Positions 24,201 to 35,500 of a stretch of DNA of 64,000 nt are shown piece after piece. Source of the DNA: Trifolium pratense (lineage: Eukaryota; Streptophyta; Magnoliopsida; Fabales; Fabaceae); NCBI RefSeq assembly GCF_020283565.1, contig NC_060060.1, forward strand, positions 68,247,257-68,311,256. The letters run 5' to 3'. Numbering within the stretch: the first letter of the stretch is position 1; the number at the start of each line of letters is the position of its first letter. The notes below the pieces were generated by a model that saw only the letters and a program-made list of their open reading frames with translations, did not search any database and had not been told where the DNA came from. Made by a program: the position numbers and the translations under genes.

Positions 24201-25957
24201 CCAAGGAAAAAAGAGTGAGAAAACAGGAGGAGGATAGAACCAGAAGGACTTGTGTGTTATTACATCTCCTCCTAGAAACACCAAAGAGAAAAATAACAAA
24301 TAAAGAAATATACACTCAAAATCAATAAAGAAATACTTAAACAAAAAGAATTTACCGGTGATCACCAAAATCAAAACTCGAGCCTCTACGCTTTGAAAAA
24401 CGTTATTTTGCCATCTAGCTAGCTGTCCATAATTCCTCATCTTTAGGGAATGGAGAGGGATAAAAAGATGAAATCTAGAAATCTTAAATGTTTCATACTG
24501 ACATTCCTAAAGCACAAAAAAGTATGAGAACCTCTGCCTGCCTCAGGTTCCACGGGCACCCCAAACATTTACTGGTTATCTCCCCTGTTTCACCCACACA
24601 GAAAACTCAACTCAACGAAACTGACAAAAGTAGATGCTGAGTATCAAACATAGACTGAAACATAAAGAGACTTAGAAGAGATAACCAAATTAAATCCTGC
24701 ACATGATATGTGACACGATTTTGGATTCCTCCTAACACAGAAGTGTCCTAGACCACTTTAACCAAAATGATATTTTTATAGGAGTATCATCATCATCTAA
24801 ATCATTAATAACAATTGAAACCACTCAAACCTGTAAAAGAAGACTATATAGAAAACCTATCCAACTACCAAATCATTAGACAAATAACACCTATGTCATT
24901 ACCAATTCGTCCAAAGTTCATTACCAATTCGTCCAAAGTTCTTCATCTCAGGAAGGACAAAGAGTTATTCCATAGTATTGTACTCAGGTTCTGCATATTG
25001 AAACACATAAACTTCAACACCAGCTTGTACACAATCTAAGAACAATTATTCGAAAACAAATACATATAAAAAAAATGACCAATTATATTGCAATGATGAA
25101 TACTGATAATCTCCACCAAGCTTGCAGAGAAGAATCAAGAATCATGATTACAGAAATTTTCAAATCTAAGTTCAGTTGCCAAAGTAAACCCACCGACAGT
25201 TGACAATATATAACAGAGAAAGAAAAATTATCGCAAAGGCACTTATCTCCAATTTCTCCACTTCAGACAACAAAATTAACATGTTGCAGTGCGATTGAAA
25301 AAGGACACACTTATGAAATACAATAAATCTATGTAACCCTGTGAACATCAGACATGTACAGCAAAATTACACTATTACAAGTAGTTGTAAAAAAACCAAG
25401 AATAAAGAAATAATAGTAGCATAATTCTCGAAACCAAGTCACTAATCAGAATATCATAGTTACAAAGAGAGAATAGAGGAATTGAGTCCCAATATAAGAA
25501 AACATACTAAGGCTTGAGTCCAAAGAGGTCATGGATTTCGAATTCAGTCCTAGGAATGGCTCAATGTTAACACTCTTGAGGGATAGTTTTGCTACCTATT
25601 GTGGTTCTACCTGGCTCAACGGATTAGTCTCTGCAATTATAATAAATAATACCCAATTTACACCAAAATATTAAAGTTAAAAGTTTGCATCCCTGGTTTT
25701 TGGCAATAAAAGATTCATTTTGACAGTTAAAACGGTTTAAAAGAAGTACAGTGCAAAGCCACATGGGTATTTTAGACAGGAGTTACTTTGTCAAAAAAAT
25801 CCAAATGGTGAAATTGTCGGATTTTAATTAATTACAATAGGAAACAAAACATGATGCATGGTAAACCACATGGATTATCAAAATTTTGTAACAACATCAG
25901 TAAGATAAATGGTGCCATCTTATGAAACAAGAATCCAACTTACCAAGAAACACTTAC
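21232..25957. repeat. Duplicated non-coding segments and a MITE
   Basis: The segment 23320-23640 repeats 15845-16190 (both contain GTATGGCGGTCAAAGCCAGA). A piece beginning near a GGTTCCAC(A/G)GGCA core and continuing to TTGG(A/C)TTCCTCCTAACACAGA occurs at about 21755-22010 and 24525-24800, with relatives at 19500-19745 and 16230-16360. Weaker copies of the 16.3-kb unit occur near 22030-22260 and 24790-25120. I see no coding exon here. The mixture looks like repeated local duplication of an old sequence. Confidence 0.55.
22785..23095. mobile_element. MITE related to the one at 12.4 kb
   Basis: The left end is GGGTCAGTTTGTTCC, and the right end read on the minus strand is GTTTGTTTGAG. The AT-rich arms (AAAATCTATTTTTTT, ATCATTTT) match the element at 12365-12710. 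It interrupts a segment that is uninterrupted at 23330, confirming insertion. Confidence 0.55.
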
Positions 25958-26942
25958 CCAAGATGTCCCAGCATACTGCAAACCCAAGGCAATTTTGTTA
26001 GACTTTCATACCAACCCAAAAGCCATATAGAGTAGCAATAGGTGATTGCCTTATATTAAGCGCCTAATTAATTTATGCAATAACTCAATCTATCTAACAC
26101 AATACAGTAAACAAAAAATGAATACCTCATCCTTTCTTGGCAGCACCACAACTCCAATTCTGCTAAACCAGCCTTCACATATTCTCCATTACTGAATGGG
26201 TAACAATCACGCCGCAGAAGAAGACTACCAATCATTTATTAAAAACAGAATGTTAAACATTAAGATCAAAATACCATTACAAACAAAAAAAATTATGTCA
26301 AAGGATGCATGCAAAAACTACTTACCTGTTGAAGAATTGAACATTAATATATGAAAATGTTTGAGAGAAGATCTTTTGGACAAGGACAGGAGGCACCTAA
26401 AACCCAAAACAATATCATGTATAAGCAATTTTTATAAATAGCATAAACGGCTAGTGTAAAAAAAATAATTACACGATACTCAAATTGTTAAAAAGCCATA
26501 ATAGTAGTTTCTTACAAAGTTCTCTTTCATCGTATAGAGAATAGTGTTGAAGGATTCAATAATAATTACTAAAAGATCGGCCAGATCTTAAGACTCCCTT
26601 AGATGTTCTTGGTGCCTGTATATCAGCAATACAAATTGCATGAGTAATAGTATTTTAAAAAAAAAAGTATATGATAATTTGAAACACAATTTTAGAATAA
26701 GTGCAAAAATTTAGAAGACACCAAGGTCTGCAATGGACTCCAGCAAGTGATTAATAATTCAAAGTATAAAATATACTTTTCAGTGAAGAGAAAAGATGGT
26801 CAACAACAGGAACCTCCTGTATGACAAGCACTCTCTCTGCTTCTCTTTTTGCAGCCTCGCGCTCCTTTTGAAGCAATGACTTAGTTTCTTTGAACTGAAG
26901 TTGCATCTCGTGCAAAGCAGATTGTAATTTTTCATTTCTTGT
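25958..26942 (-). pseudogene. Class XI myosin pseudogene fragment (coiled coil and cargo-binding tail)
   Basis: The minus-strand pieces follow the order of a plant myosin XI heavy chain, an actin motor for organelle transport. A coiled-coil exon (26942 to about 26786) reads LQSALHEMQLQFKETKSLLQ and REAERVLVIQEVP. The next (26615-26516) has LRSGRSF and ESFNTILYTMKENF. Then come VPPVLVQKIFSQTFSYINVQ (26396-26326), [20 protein letters not shown] (26224-26126) and YAGTSW (25975-25958), the last three from the dilute domain. Exon borders are GT-AG. The motor, IQ motifs and the end of the tail are missing, much of the sequence between the coiled-coil and LRSGRSF pieces is gone, and the 26516-26615 exon carries a deletion that creates a stop. 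It is a captured or relic fragment. Confidence 0.85.
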
Positions 26943-27370
26943 GGTTAGTCAAGGGGAAAAGAGTTGCAGGAAGTAAAATTGAAAAGTTGGTGGATGAATT
27001 TCCACAGGCTATCTTCTCTTAAGGTATGGTTGTATTGGCTGTCCATTGTGTTTTTTTCCTTCAAAAATACTCGTGAGAAGGAATTCAGATCAGATTGTGG
27101 AAAAAAAAGGCTTTATGTTTCTCTAATCTGCCATACATACATGCATAAAATGAAGGAAAAAATCAATATATTCAGATTTTGCTGAGCGAAACAGTGCTTT
27201 AATATGAACTAGAAAGTGAGTAGTTCCTTCAATAGAACGGAGGAAATTCTTCCACTAACTATTTTTATCAAACTTTGTCCGGTTTAATGTCATTTTCCTG
27301 CGTTATTTGAATAAGCTCTGATTTGTAAGCATTCTATTTGCAGAAAAGATAAATGACGATAAAGAATTAC

Positions 27371-27446
27371 CTGGTGCAGCTTTATTATGCTTCTCTTTCA
27401 CTCCTAAAAATGTGTACTCAGCCTGCTCGAGATAATCTACAGCCTA
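27371..27446 (-). pseudogene. Unassigned exon-like piece
   Basis: On the minus strand a stretch bounded by TTTAG and GTAATT sites reads AVDYLEQAEYTFLGVKEK then HNKAAP. It looks like a coding exon with clean splice sites, but I do not recognise the protein. It fits the pattern of single exons of unrelated genes lying in the same orientation. Confidence 0.4.
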
Positions 27447-27769
27447 AAGTGAAACATAGGTTGCATCATGAACACTTCTTAACTGAAAGTTCTAAAAGAA
27501 GTAAAGTATATATCAAGATCAATCAATTAAAATCAGGGCAAATTATACTCACTTTGGTTACTGCTCGCTGGACAAAGAGAAAAGTGAAATACAAATATCA
27601 GACATGATCGGCGTATTTTAGGACTCGATCATACAACAAAGTCAGATTTTGTCCCCAATAGAATAATAAAAAGGAAGGAAAGAAGTTAGTATCTTCTTAA
27701 TTTATGCTTTGCATTAGAGTAACAATTTATATGTTGCCAATTTATTTTGTGCATATAAGAAAAAAAAAT

Positions 27770-27906
27770 ATAACAAAAGAGTACCTACATGCTTAAATAT
27801 GCTATACTGTATTGATATCATTATCATGAAAGCAATGATAACAGAAGAGTACCTACATGCTTAAATATGCTACACTATCTTGATATCATTATCATGAAAG
27901 CAATGA
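27770..27906. repeat. 69-bp tandem duplication
   Basis: Two adjacent copies contain GAGTACCTACATGCTTAAAT and ATCATTATCATGAAAGCAAT with few differences. Non-coding. Confidence 0.75.
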
Positions 27907-28286
27907 AAATGTTTCTTTTGAAACAGAAACTTTAAGGCCCCGTTGACTTTATGAAAACATTTTCTAGTTGCATTTTCAAAATATGTTCATTTTAACTTGC
28001 CAATAAGATGTGGGACTCTCTTGAAGAGAACCATTGTGATGGAAAGAAGATAAAATGTTAGGTAGTGATTTATATTTGGAAATAATGAATTATTTTTGGC
28101 ATTTTCATTGTTCCAAAAAAAGCACACACTTTGTCTACTTCAAGAGTAATCTTCGGTCAAAAAAAAAAAAGTCTCTTATCTCCATGTTAGCAAATTAAAG
28201 TGAACACAAATTTTAGAAAATGCTTTCACTTTTCGCATAGTAAATAGGGTGTCAGCTACTTCAGAAAAGAGGAATAGAAGATTTAC

Positions 28287-28735
28287 CATATTTGTAGCTT
28301 CTTCAACTAGGTAATCGCAGCTATATGTACTGATATGGAGGAGTGGAGACCTGATATCAATTTATACAAAATCTTTTCCTCCTGACACGATTCTTGCGAA
28401 AGATCTACAAAACATAAACCTTTCTTGTTATAAAATATACACACCAAAAAGCTTGGAGATTTTGCATAATACTGCAGACATCAGTTTTGGTTCCTCTTCT
28501 ACGATATTGATCGGTTTCAAGATATCTTTAACTCAAGATATAAATCATAAAAACAAACTAATATTCACGTCACAAGCAACAAACTAGATATAAGATTGTT
28601 GTTTCCGAAGACAACTTACATTTGGGGCAGTTCTTAGAGTAGACAACATCCCATATCCTTCTTGCAGATGGAGTGGTGTAACCAGTATATCTTTCAGGAT
28701 TCAGTTGAAGACTCGCATGTGTCATCTCACCTTTA
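28287..28735 (-). pseudogene. ERO1: ERO1 (endoplasmic oxidoreductin) pseudogene, two exons
   Basis: The first exon (to 28620) reads LNPERYTGYTTPSARRIWDV then VYSKNCPK. The second (28404-28287) continues YLSQESCQEEKILYKLISGL then HSSISVHIAA. Together they give the N-terminal core of ERO1, the flavin enzyme that re-oxidises protein disulfide isomerase in the ER. The residues SGLHSSIS-HIAA belong to the conserved FAD-binding region. The exon junction phase is correct (PK|Y). A small deletion after HIAA breaks the frame before the expected Asp-Tyr-Leu. The catalytic C-terminal Cys pair and the signal peptide are not present here. An orphan fragment. Confidence 0.82.
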
Positions 28736-28877
28736 AATGCAACCATTTAGACAATCATTTTTCTAAAAATAAGTTTAAAACATTATAGGATGATTTAATT
28801 GGATATGTATAGTGTAAAAATAAATTATTCGCATGGTGCTACTAATTACCTCTTAAAAAGGTAAACTTAAAAGTTAT

Positions 28878-29224
28878 TGTTAGAAATCCCACATTGGCTA
28901 GAGATATGGTAAAGATAGCCTTTATAAGTGTAAAGCAAACCTCAACTCTCAAGCTAGCTTTTGTGGTTGAGTATAGGCCTCCCAAATTCTAATATGGTAT
29001 CAGAGCCTATCCTAGATCCATTTGTTGTTTGTTGTGGAGACCTCCCATATTTGGGCCACCCGTTGTTGTTAATCCCACGTTCCAGCTTGTTCAGTTCTGG
29101 ACGTGAGGGGGTGTGTTAGAAGTCCACATTGGCTAGAGATATGGTAAAGATAGCCTTTATAAGTGTAGCTTGCAACTCTCAAGCTAGCTTTTGTGGTTGA
29201 GTATAGGCCTCCAAAATTCTAATA
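28878..29224 (+). mobile_element. TRIM retrotransposon (two short LTRs, Met-tRNA primer site)
   Basis: Two LTRs of about 111-117 bp (28878-28994 and 29114-29224) begin TGTTAGAA and share CACATTGGCTAGAGATATGG and GGTTGAGTATAGGCCTCC. Directly after the first is TGGTATCAGAGC (28995-29006), the complement of initiator Met-tRNA, the usual primer site. A purine tract GTGAGGGGGTG precedes the second LTR. The flanks GTTAT and GTTAC fit a slightly decayed 5-bp target duplication. There is no coding capacity; it depends on other elements. Confidence 0.85.
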
Positions 29225-29917
29225 GTTACTTATGATAAACAACAATGATAAACATAAATTATTCACGTTTGAAAATTGCCAACCTGCTAGAGTTCAAGTT
29301 CGGCGGCAATTATCAGCTGGTCAAATCTAACTTACAATTGCAAGCTTTGAGGAGCAGAAAGATCAGGTCGGTGTGGTTGGTCCCGATATTTAGTAAGATT
29401 AGCCAAATGTTGGTTTCTTGTGATCAGGTCAGCCTTGTGATTTCACAATTTGTGAGGGATACCCATTTAGGAAAGGACAGCAGATTCTAGTTCTCCATTA
29501 TGCTTCTAATTTAGGAGAGATATTCTTATTAATATATATCTCAAATGACTGGAAAATAGAGAGAGAAAATTATAACAAAAGAAGTGGCAAAAACAAAATT
29601 AAGGGACTGAAGTGAATGAGCAAGTCAATGGAAGGTGGGAATTGAAAGAAAAAAAATTGTTGGAATTTAAGGCCCCGTTGACTTTATGAAAACATTTTCT
29701 ATTTGCATTTTTAAAATATGTGTTCATTCTCGAAACAGTTATTTGAACCAAACAGTTATTTGTATCACAAAAAAGAAAAAAAAAATAAAGTCAATTGTGT
29801 GGGGATAGAAGAGTAAATTAGTAATTTCCATAGAAATATTTATCATTAACATATATGTGTGGAAGTATAACTAGACCAGAAATACAGACACACACACCAG
29901 AGAAAGATATTCCTAAC
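29225..29917. other. Non-coding stretch with a repeat also seen at 27.9 kb
   Basis: AAGGCCCCGTTGACTTTATG at about 29670 repeats 27934 and is followed by similar AT-rich sequence, probably the end of a small DNA transposon. No gene was seen. Confidence 0.4.
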
Positions 29918-30322
29918 CTGCATTTACGGCTTCTTGCAACGTTTCAAGTACCGTATGCAAGGAAACCATATAATGCCTGGAAACCATATTAAGTTAACTA
30001 CACAGCAACAATAGCAAAATATATTCGAAAAAGAGATTTATATTGTACAGTACATGATTAAGAAGATCCGTGAGGGATGAAAATAAACCGAATAACTGTG
30101 GTTGGACAATTACTTTCTTTGCTTTAGGTAGAAGTTGAGCAAATGCCCTGCAGGCACCTACTTTTACAGGTGGAGACCTGTCAGATTAAAAGTTAGAAGA
30201 AAGCTTGATGTACAAAGAATACAAATTGACACGTGTTTGCTTACACATTCATTGTAATTGCCTTCAGTGCAGCATCAAGAGAGTGCTCTAGTACTTGATT
30301 GCTTATTTGTAAATTAAGAGAA
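29918..30322 (-). pseudogene. Importin-9-like pseudogene fragment, three exons
   Basis: The minus-strand exons join to give LEHSLDAALKAITMNV (to 30245), SPPVKVGACRAFAQLLPKAK then LFGLFSSLTDLLNH (30177-30054), and HTVLETLQEAVNAG (29976-29918). The order and motifs fit the HEAT-repeat region of plant importin-9, a nuclear import receptor of the importin-beta family. Donor and acceptor sites are intact. The last exon start contains a duplicated TATGGTTTCC that disturbs the frame. The remainder of this receptor, usually about 1,000 residues, is missing. Confidence 0.78.
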
Positions 30323-30429
30323 GTTAAAAGTTTGACAGAGAAGGAGTGCCTATCTGAGAAAATAAAATAGGACAGAAAATAGTTACCTTGCTCTTTTGGA
30401 CTCCTAAACGAACTTAAAGGCCAGTTTCT

Positions 30430-31260
30430 TTATCTCTTTCGGCCTAAAATGTAGTCAAAATGCAGATTAGTTGTTAATATTAGGAACAAATATATTTTGG
30501 AGTAGAAAGACCAAATAGCAACAAAAAGTTTAAGATAAAATATAACCAGAATGTGGTGAAAAAGGTTATTGTGCTTAATGACTTTATCTTCCCTTATAGG
30601 ACAAACTTCTAGCCAATCCAATGCAAAAAACTTCAATGCAATTCCACCATTTCCATTGTAGACACCAATCTACAAAAGTGAAGACAAACTCAAACCATAA
30701 AACTAAAGCAAGAGATTTAACAACTAAAAATATGCATATAATTAAATGCATAGTATTCTAGTATCATTGAACTCATGATTTAAAACTAAATATATCATTG
30801 AACTCATGATTTAAAACTAAATATGCATATAATTAAATGCATAGTATTCCAGTAAAGTAATTATATTAATCAAATGGTTCAATGTTTTCAAAACAAAAAA
30901 TTATTGACATTGGGAAATGTCACCTATTAGAATCTATACTACATTTCCTCTAACACCCGTCGGGTGCTTTCATCAGTTGTACTTTCATCAACATGAATGA
31001 AAGCAACCCGGAGATTCCTGTTAGCAATGATAAGGTTTGGTGTAACAAAATATTTTTTTTAAAAAACAAAAAAAGCAATGACAAAGAAATTATGCTTTCT
31101 AAACGCTATGTAACTATGAAATAAAAGTTAATTGAGAAAACTCACCAATAGCAGCTTCACCTAAATATGTACCAGCGTCACATTTGTAATCTAAAATGCC
31201 ACAAATAAGATGGCACTCATCAACATCCCCCCGAATTATAACGGCATTTACACCACAGAA
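30430..31260 (-). pseudogene. Unassigned exon-like pieces between importin-9 and the Helitron
   Basis: Three minus-strand pieces look coding. They read IRGDVDECHLICGILDYKCD then AGTYLGEAA (about 31250-31150), NLRVAFIHVDESTTDESTRR (about 31020-30955) and ALDWLEVCPIREDKVIKHNN (about 30636-30540). They may come from one gene. I do not recognise it and propose no function. Confidence 0.4.
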
Positions 31261-31421
31261 ACCATAATACAAACAAATTAACAACCTCAATGGCTTCCAG
31301 TGAACACCACAGGAAGGATAAAATAGAAAATTATTTCCACGAAGAAAAAAAAATTAGGTTAATATATGCGCTGCACTATGAAAGGTCATTGAATCTTCTG
31401 AGATTCTAGAATTTATAATAA

Positions 31422-31454
31422 CTAGAACATCGACCCGTGCGGTGCACGGGTCTG

Positions 31455-31514
<60 letters not shown>

Positions 31515-33534
31515 GATTAAATAAGATATGATAATTCCAATAATGTAAGGTATATGAAAAAAGTTGAGTAACATTAAACGATAGTTCAACAATAATTTTG
31601 GATAAATATTCATACAAAGAAAATTATGTTATATTACGGAAGACTTCCTTATAGATCACATTCGAAGTCTTAGTCGTATCTTCACTGTCGTCATCGATGA
31701 TCAATATTTTTAATCCTTTTCTAAAAGTAACTCTTGAAATTCCAACATACAACTGACAATGTGAAAACACTGGCGACGAAAGATATATCCCAACATGCTT
31801 TAAAAATTGTCCATGACTCTTATTAATAGTCATCGCAAAATAAATCATTATAGAAAATTGTCTCCGTTGAAATTTAAAAGGAATTCTCACGTCAGATGGT
31901 GTCAGAGAAAATCTAGGTATGAAAACCTGATCACCAATATTACTTCCTGAAATAATTTTTCCTTCAAGAGCACGTTTTCCCAATCTCGTAATAATAAGTC
32001 TTGTTCCTTTGCATAATCCTAATTTTTGATTCAAATTCCTTAATAGCATAACTGGAACTCCAACTTTAAGTCTCAACTTGTGATTTGGAAGTCCCGATGT
32101 AGAAATCGTGTTCAAAAATTCGGGAGTATGAACATCATCCACTGTTTCATCGTCTACATTTTGTGTGAGTGGAGTATCATAACTCAAATATGTTTTTTCT
32201 TCACCAGGAATTAAATCCAACATATAATAATTTATTTTGTCGACTATTAAATTTTTAGGAGCTAGTATAGCTCTATTTTGGAAATACATTATATCGTTCA
32301 TGTTTTGTAAAAGTTGGGGATATGTGCTTTCAACGATAAAAACAAGAGGATCACCTGAATTTGGAATCAATAAATCTGATGGAATGTCAAGTTTTAAATC
32401 ATCGTCGTTGTCATCTCCAATTTCTCCATCGCCAACACCCAAAACCCATTCAGAAAACAATCGTCTTTGTTCAACGTCTGCACTCGAAGCACCACCGAGA
32501 AGCCTCATGTTTTTACTCAATGTTAAAACTTCACAAAAATTCCAAAGAACCGAAGAATTAATAGTAGCATGAACAACTTCTGGCCCTGTACCTTTTGGTA
32601 TTATTGGTAGAATTTGTCTAAAATCTTCGCCAAAAACAACAACTTTTCCACCGAAGGAAATGTGTTTATTTTTTTCATCAACAGACTTAAGAATATATTT
32701 CAAAGTTCGACCAACAGCTTCGAAATAGTGTTTGTGCATCATTGGTGCTTCATCCCATATAATGAGCTTTGCTTTTTGTATTAATAGCGCCAAAGGGCTT
32801 TTAGAAACTATGGTACATGTTGAAAACTGATCAACATTTAGAGGAATACAAAACCTTGAATGTGTTGTTCTACCGCCAGGTATAAGCAATGCAGCGATCC
32901 CACTTGAGGCAACTGTTAAAACTATCTCACCTTTTGAGCGTAATGCTTAGAAGAATACAAAACCTTGAATGTGCTGTTCTACCGCCAGGTATAAGCAATG
33001 CAGCGATCCCACTTGAGGCAACTGTTAAAACTATCTCACCTTTTGAGCGTTATGCGGCTGACATAGCCCTCCAGATAAATGTCTTCCATGTACCGCCATA
33101 ACCATAAAGAAAAAACACATCAGGTTTGTTTTCGTTAACTCTTGTCATGATTGTGTCATATACTTACGTTGCTCTGAAGTCATAGTTGACATCAATCTAA
33201 CATGTTCCTCGACTAATGATTGTCTGTTATAATTCAATTCGTCGTGTATTAAACTATTTTGTATATCAGGAACTAATGATGTGTCTGCTCTAAGCATTGG
33301 GGGATAATCTTTTAAACTCTTCACACAACTACGTAACATCATCTCAATATCTGCTAGTGCATATTGTATCAATTGATCATCGGTTAATATTAAATCTGCA
33401 TTGTTAAAATCAAAATAATGAATGTGATTTGACATGACTATGGTTGTGTTTGATTGTATTGGAAAAAAAAATTGATTTAGCAGAATTGAGTTTGATAATA
33501 ACTTTCCAAAACACACATGATAATAACCTTCCAA
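31422..33534 (-). mobile_element. Minus-strand Helitron, 3' part with broken Pif1-like helicase
   Basis: The 3' end on the minus strand is a 9-bp stem with 3-base loop (31452-31432, GACCCGTGC/GCACGGGTC), a short spacer, then CTAG (31425-31422) followed by T. An (AT)n run (31457-31512) lies just inside. Upstream on the same strand lies the helicase domain of a Helitron Rep/helicase protein. The 5' end of the element was not located and may be beyond 33.5 kb. Confidence 0.75.
31624..33534 (-). pseudogene. Helitron Pif1-family helicase, disrupted
   Basis: The region 33534 to about 33170 encodes the stretch before the helicase, with DYPPMLRADTSLVPDIQNSL and MTSEQRK. A frameshift follows, then the Walker A region reads FFLYGYGGTWKTFIWRAMS, where Gly of GGTGKT has become Trp. 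A TAA stop and an imperfect duplication of about 103 bp (about 32845-32949 and 32950-33053) then interrupt the frame. From 32889 to 31624 the frame is open: IIWDEAPM (motif II), VVFGEDFRQILPII (motif III), PVMLLRNLNQKLGLCKGTRL, SHGQ and QLYVGISRVT (motif VI). Pif1-like helicases unwind DNA during rolling-circle transposition. The C-terminal part is well kept, but the whole protein cannot be made. Confidence 0.88.
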
Positions 33535-33734
33535 ATCTCACATGATAATTATTCTCTAAATTTATGATCCGGTAGAAAAAAAATCATTGATCAGGAAAGA
33601 CATAAAAATATTTCGTGATGAATAATATAGTCAACAATAATTTTGACATGATTTGCGTCAAAAAATAATTTTGATATGATATACTTTTAAAATTGATGAT
33701 GTTTATCAATTATTGCACATAACTTTAATCACAA

Positions 33735-33815
33735 TTGGTATACTTGCCATAGTGGTTGGAAATATTGCCTTGCATTAAAAGGTTGCGGGTTCGAATCTTA
33801 GTCAAGACAAAATTG
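33735..33815 (+). mobile_element. Possible short tRNA-related SINE
   Basis: A B-box-like GGTTCGAATCT follows GGTTGCG, and an A-box-like ATAGTGGTTGG lies about 40 bp upstream. That spacing suits a Pol III promoter. No clear target duplication was found and the sequence does not fold as a full tRNA. Confidence 0.4.
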
Positions 33816-33983
33816 TATTATTTTTTAATAAAAATTGCAAGATAAAATGGAGGGAAAACTGGGAAAACAAATTAGTGTTTAGAGTTTGCTTGTGTATACA
33901 AGCTTATAATATAAAAGATTATCAGTTAGCGCTTCCCAGTAGAACTATCACTGACTACCCAACAGTTTTTTGACTACTCTAAC

Positions 33984-34997
33984 TAGGGGTGTGCATGGTT
34001 TAAAAACCACACCACACCAAACCATATTTATGGTTTTGGTCATTTTAATGAAAAATTGGTTATTTTGCAAAACTAATTTGGATATGGTTTATAATCGGTT
34101 CGAAACCAATTTATAACCGATTTATAATAAAAAATAGGTTACTTATTTATAACCGATTCATCTTAAATTTTATTTTATTTTTTATTTTTTTTAAAAATGC
34201 ATTATTATAACTTTTAATTCCTATATATTTAAACTTTTTTTTTTACAATAATTAAGCCAATTTTTTTTTTGTTTAATTGATTAAAAGAACATATTTAATA
34301 ATTATTGTTTATAAAAAAAAAACATAATTTTTCTTTAATTTTATGAATTATTGGTTTATAATCAATTCATAAAAGTTTTTTTTCTAAGCCCAAACATATT
34401 TCAAACTAAGCCCAACAAAACAGATTTTTTTAAGCCCAAAATAATTAAAATATTGATTTTTTAAAAAAATAAAACCATCAAAAATCTGTTTTTTATAATT
34501 ATTTTTAAAATAAATAAATTTTGTTAAATAAAAAATAATTAAATATTAAAGGGTGGTTGACGGTGGCCGGCCGCCGGAGCGCCGCCGCCAACCACTGCGC
34601 CGGTCACCGGAAGTTCGCCGGAGGTTGCCGGAAAATCGCCGTCCACCGCCGTCCTTCGCCGGAGCTCCGCCGTACCGGCCGCCGGTGGTCCGGCGTTGAC
34701 CGCCGCGTTGACCAATTCCTCCACCACCTTATTAATTATTTATTTATTAAATTATATAATTAATTGAATTTGGAAAATTTGTTTTTTTTTAAAAAGAAAT
34801 TATTGGGCTTTTTCCTTATTGGGCCTCAATTTAAAAACCAATTTTAAACCAATTATAAAAAATTGGATATGGTTTAGAATTGGTTTTTTTGTATTGGATT
34901 GGTGTGGTTTTTTTTTTAAATGGATTTGGTTATTAATTTTGGATATGATATGGTTAGTGATTTGGTTAAGGTTACTTGGATTTTTTGCACACCCCTA
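33984..34997. mobile_element. Non-autonomous hAT element with 8-bp target duplication and GC-rich core
   Basis: ACTCTAAC at 33976-33983 and 34998-35005 is a perfect 8-bp target duplication, typical of hAT transposons. The ends are TAGGGGTGTGCA and its complement TGCACACCCCTA. Long AT-rich arms (AACCGATTTATAA, AAACCAATT types) form subterminal inverted repeats. The centre (34554-34720) is strikingly GC-rich. No hAT transposase is present. A second TAGGGGTGT sequence near 35250 may be the remnant of another copy. Confidence 0.85.
34554..34720. other. GC-rich insert in the hAT element
   Basis: About 165 bp built from CCGCC and GCCGGAGGTTGCCGG type words, in an element otherwise rich in A and T. 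Both strands have Ala/Gly/Pro/Arg-rich open frames (for example ATSGELPVTGAVVGGGAPAA on the minus strand) with no identifiable domain. It may be a captured piece of a GC-rich gene, or simple-sequence expansion. Origin unknown. Confidence 0.5.
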
Positions 34998-35272
34998 ACT
35001 CTAACAATTATAGCACATGCAAAAATATCACAGCAGAAAAGATACAGCAAAAACATGCAATACACAAACATATACACACACAAAGATAGATACCCTCAAA
35101 TTTCAAATATGCAATTCATATTTGACATTAGGTGCATCTAAAGCACACTTCAATTCTATAAAAAAATTTATGCAACATTCTATAAAATATGCAGGAAAGC
35201 AGTAATGCTTGACTACCATACATACTAAGCTATACTGTCAGTCTTGACTAGGGGTGTCCAATGGATGGATAT

Positions 35273-35500
35273 CCAATCCCATAGTACAAATATTTTTTAA
35301 TGATATAATCAGTTCCATTATGTTTAGTTATGTTTTTAATAAACCAATAGCATATTCAAACATAATTACCTTGGAATGCAATATGACGTAGTTTGATAGA
35401 TTCCACATTCCGCCTAAACGAAGCTCTTAGTGAACATTGCACGATTACTAAATGTACCATTATGTACTGTATATTTCCCTGTCTTCAAGTAGTGCTTGTA
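35273..35500 (-). pseudogene. Unassigned exon-like repeat, copy 1 of 3
   Basis: The same sequence occurs at 35273-35500, 36960-37170 and 47990-48260. The two later copies can be read on the minus strand as GKYTVHNGTF, then RCSLRASFRRNVESIKPRHI. Copy 1 has lost bases and shifts frame. Changes between copies are few. It may be another exon of the neighbouring TDBD/PHD gene, or of a different captured gene; I cannot tell. Confidence 0.45.

Noticed and set aside
32237..33101. Plus-strand frames opposite the Helitron helicase
   Set aside because: The minus strand has clear helicase motifs; the plus frames are shadows.
33735..33815. Possible tRNA gene
   Set aside because: Pol III boxes are present but acceptor and anticodon arms cannot be paired; a SINE relic is more likely.
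34539..34763. Ala/Gly/Pro-rich protein gene in the hAT core
   Set aside because: Both strands are open owing to GC-rich simple words, and no domain or splice context is visible.
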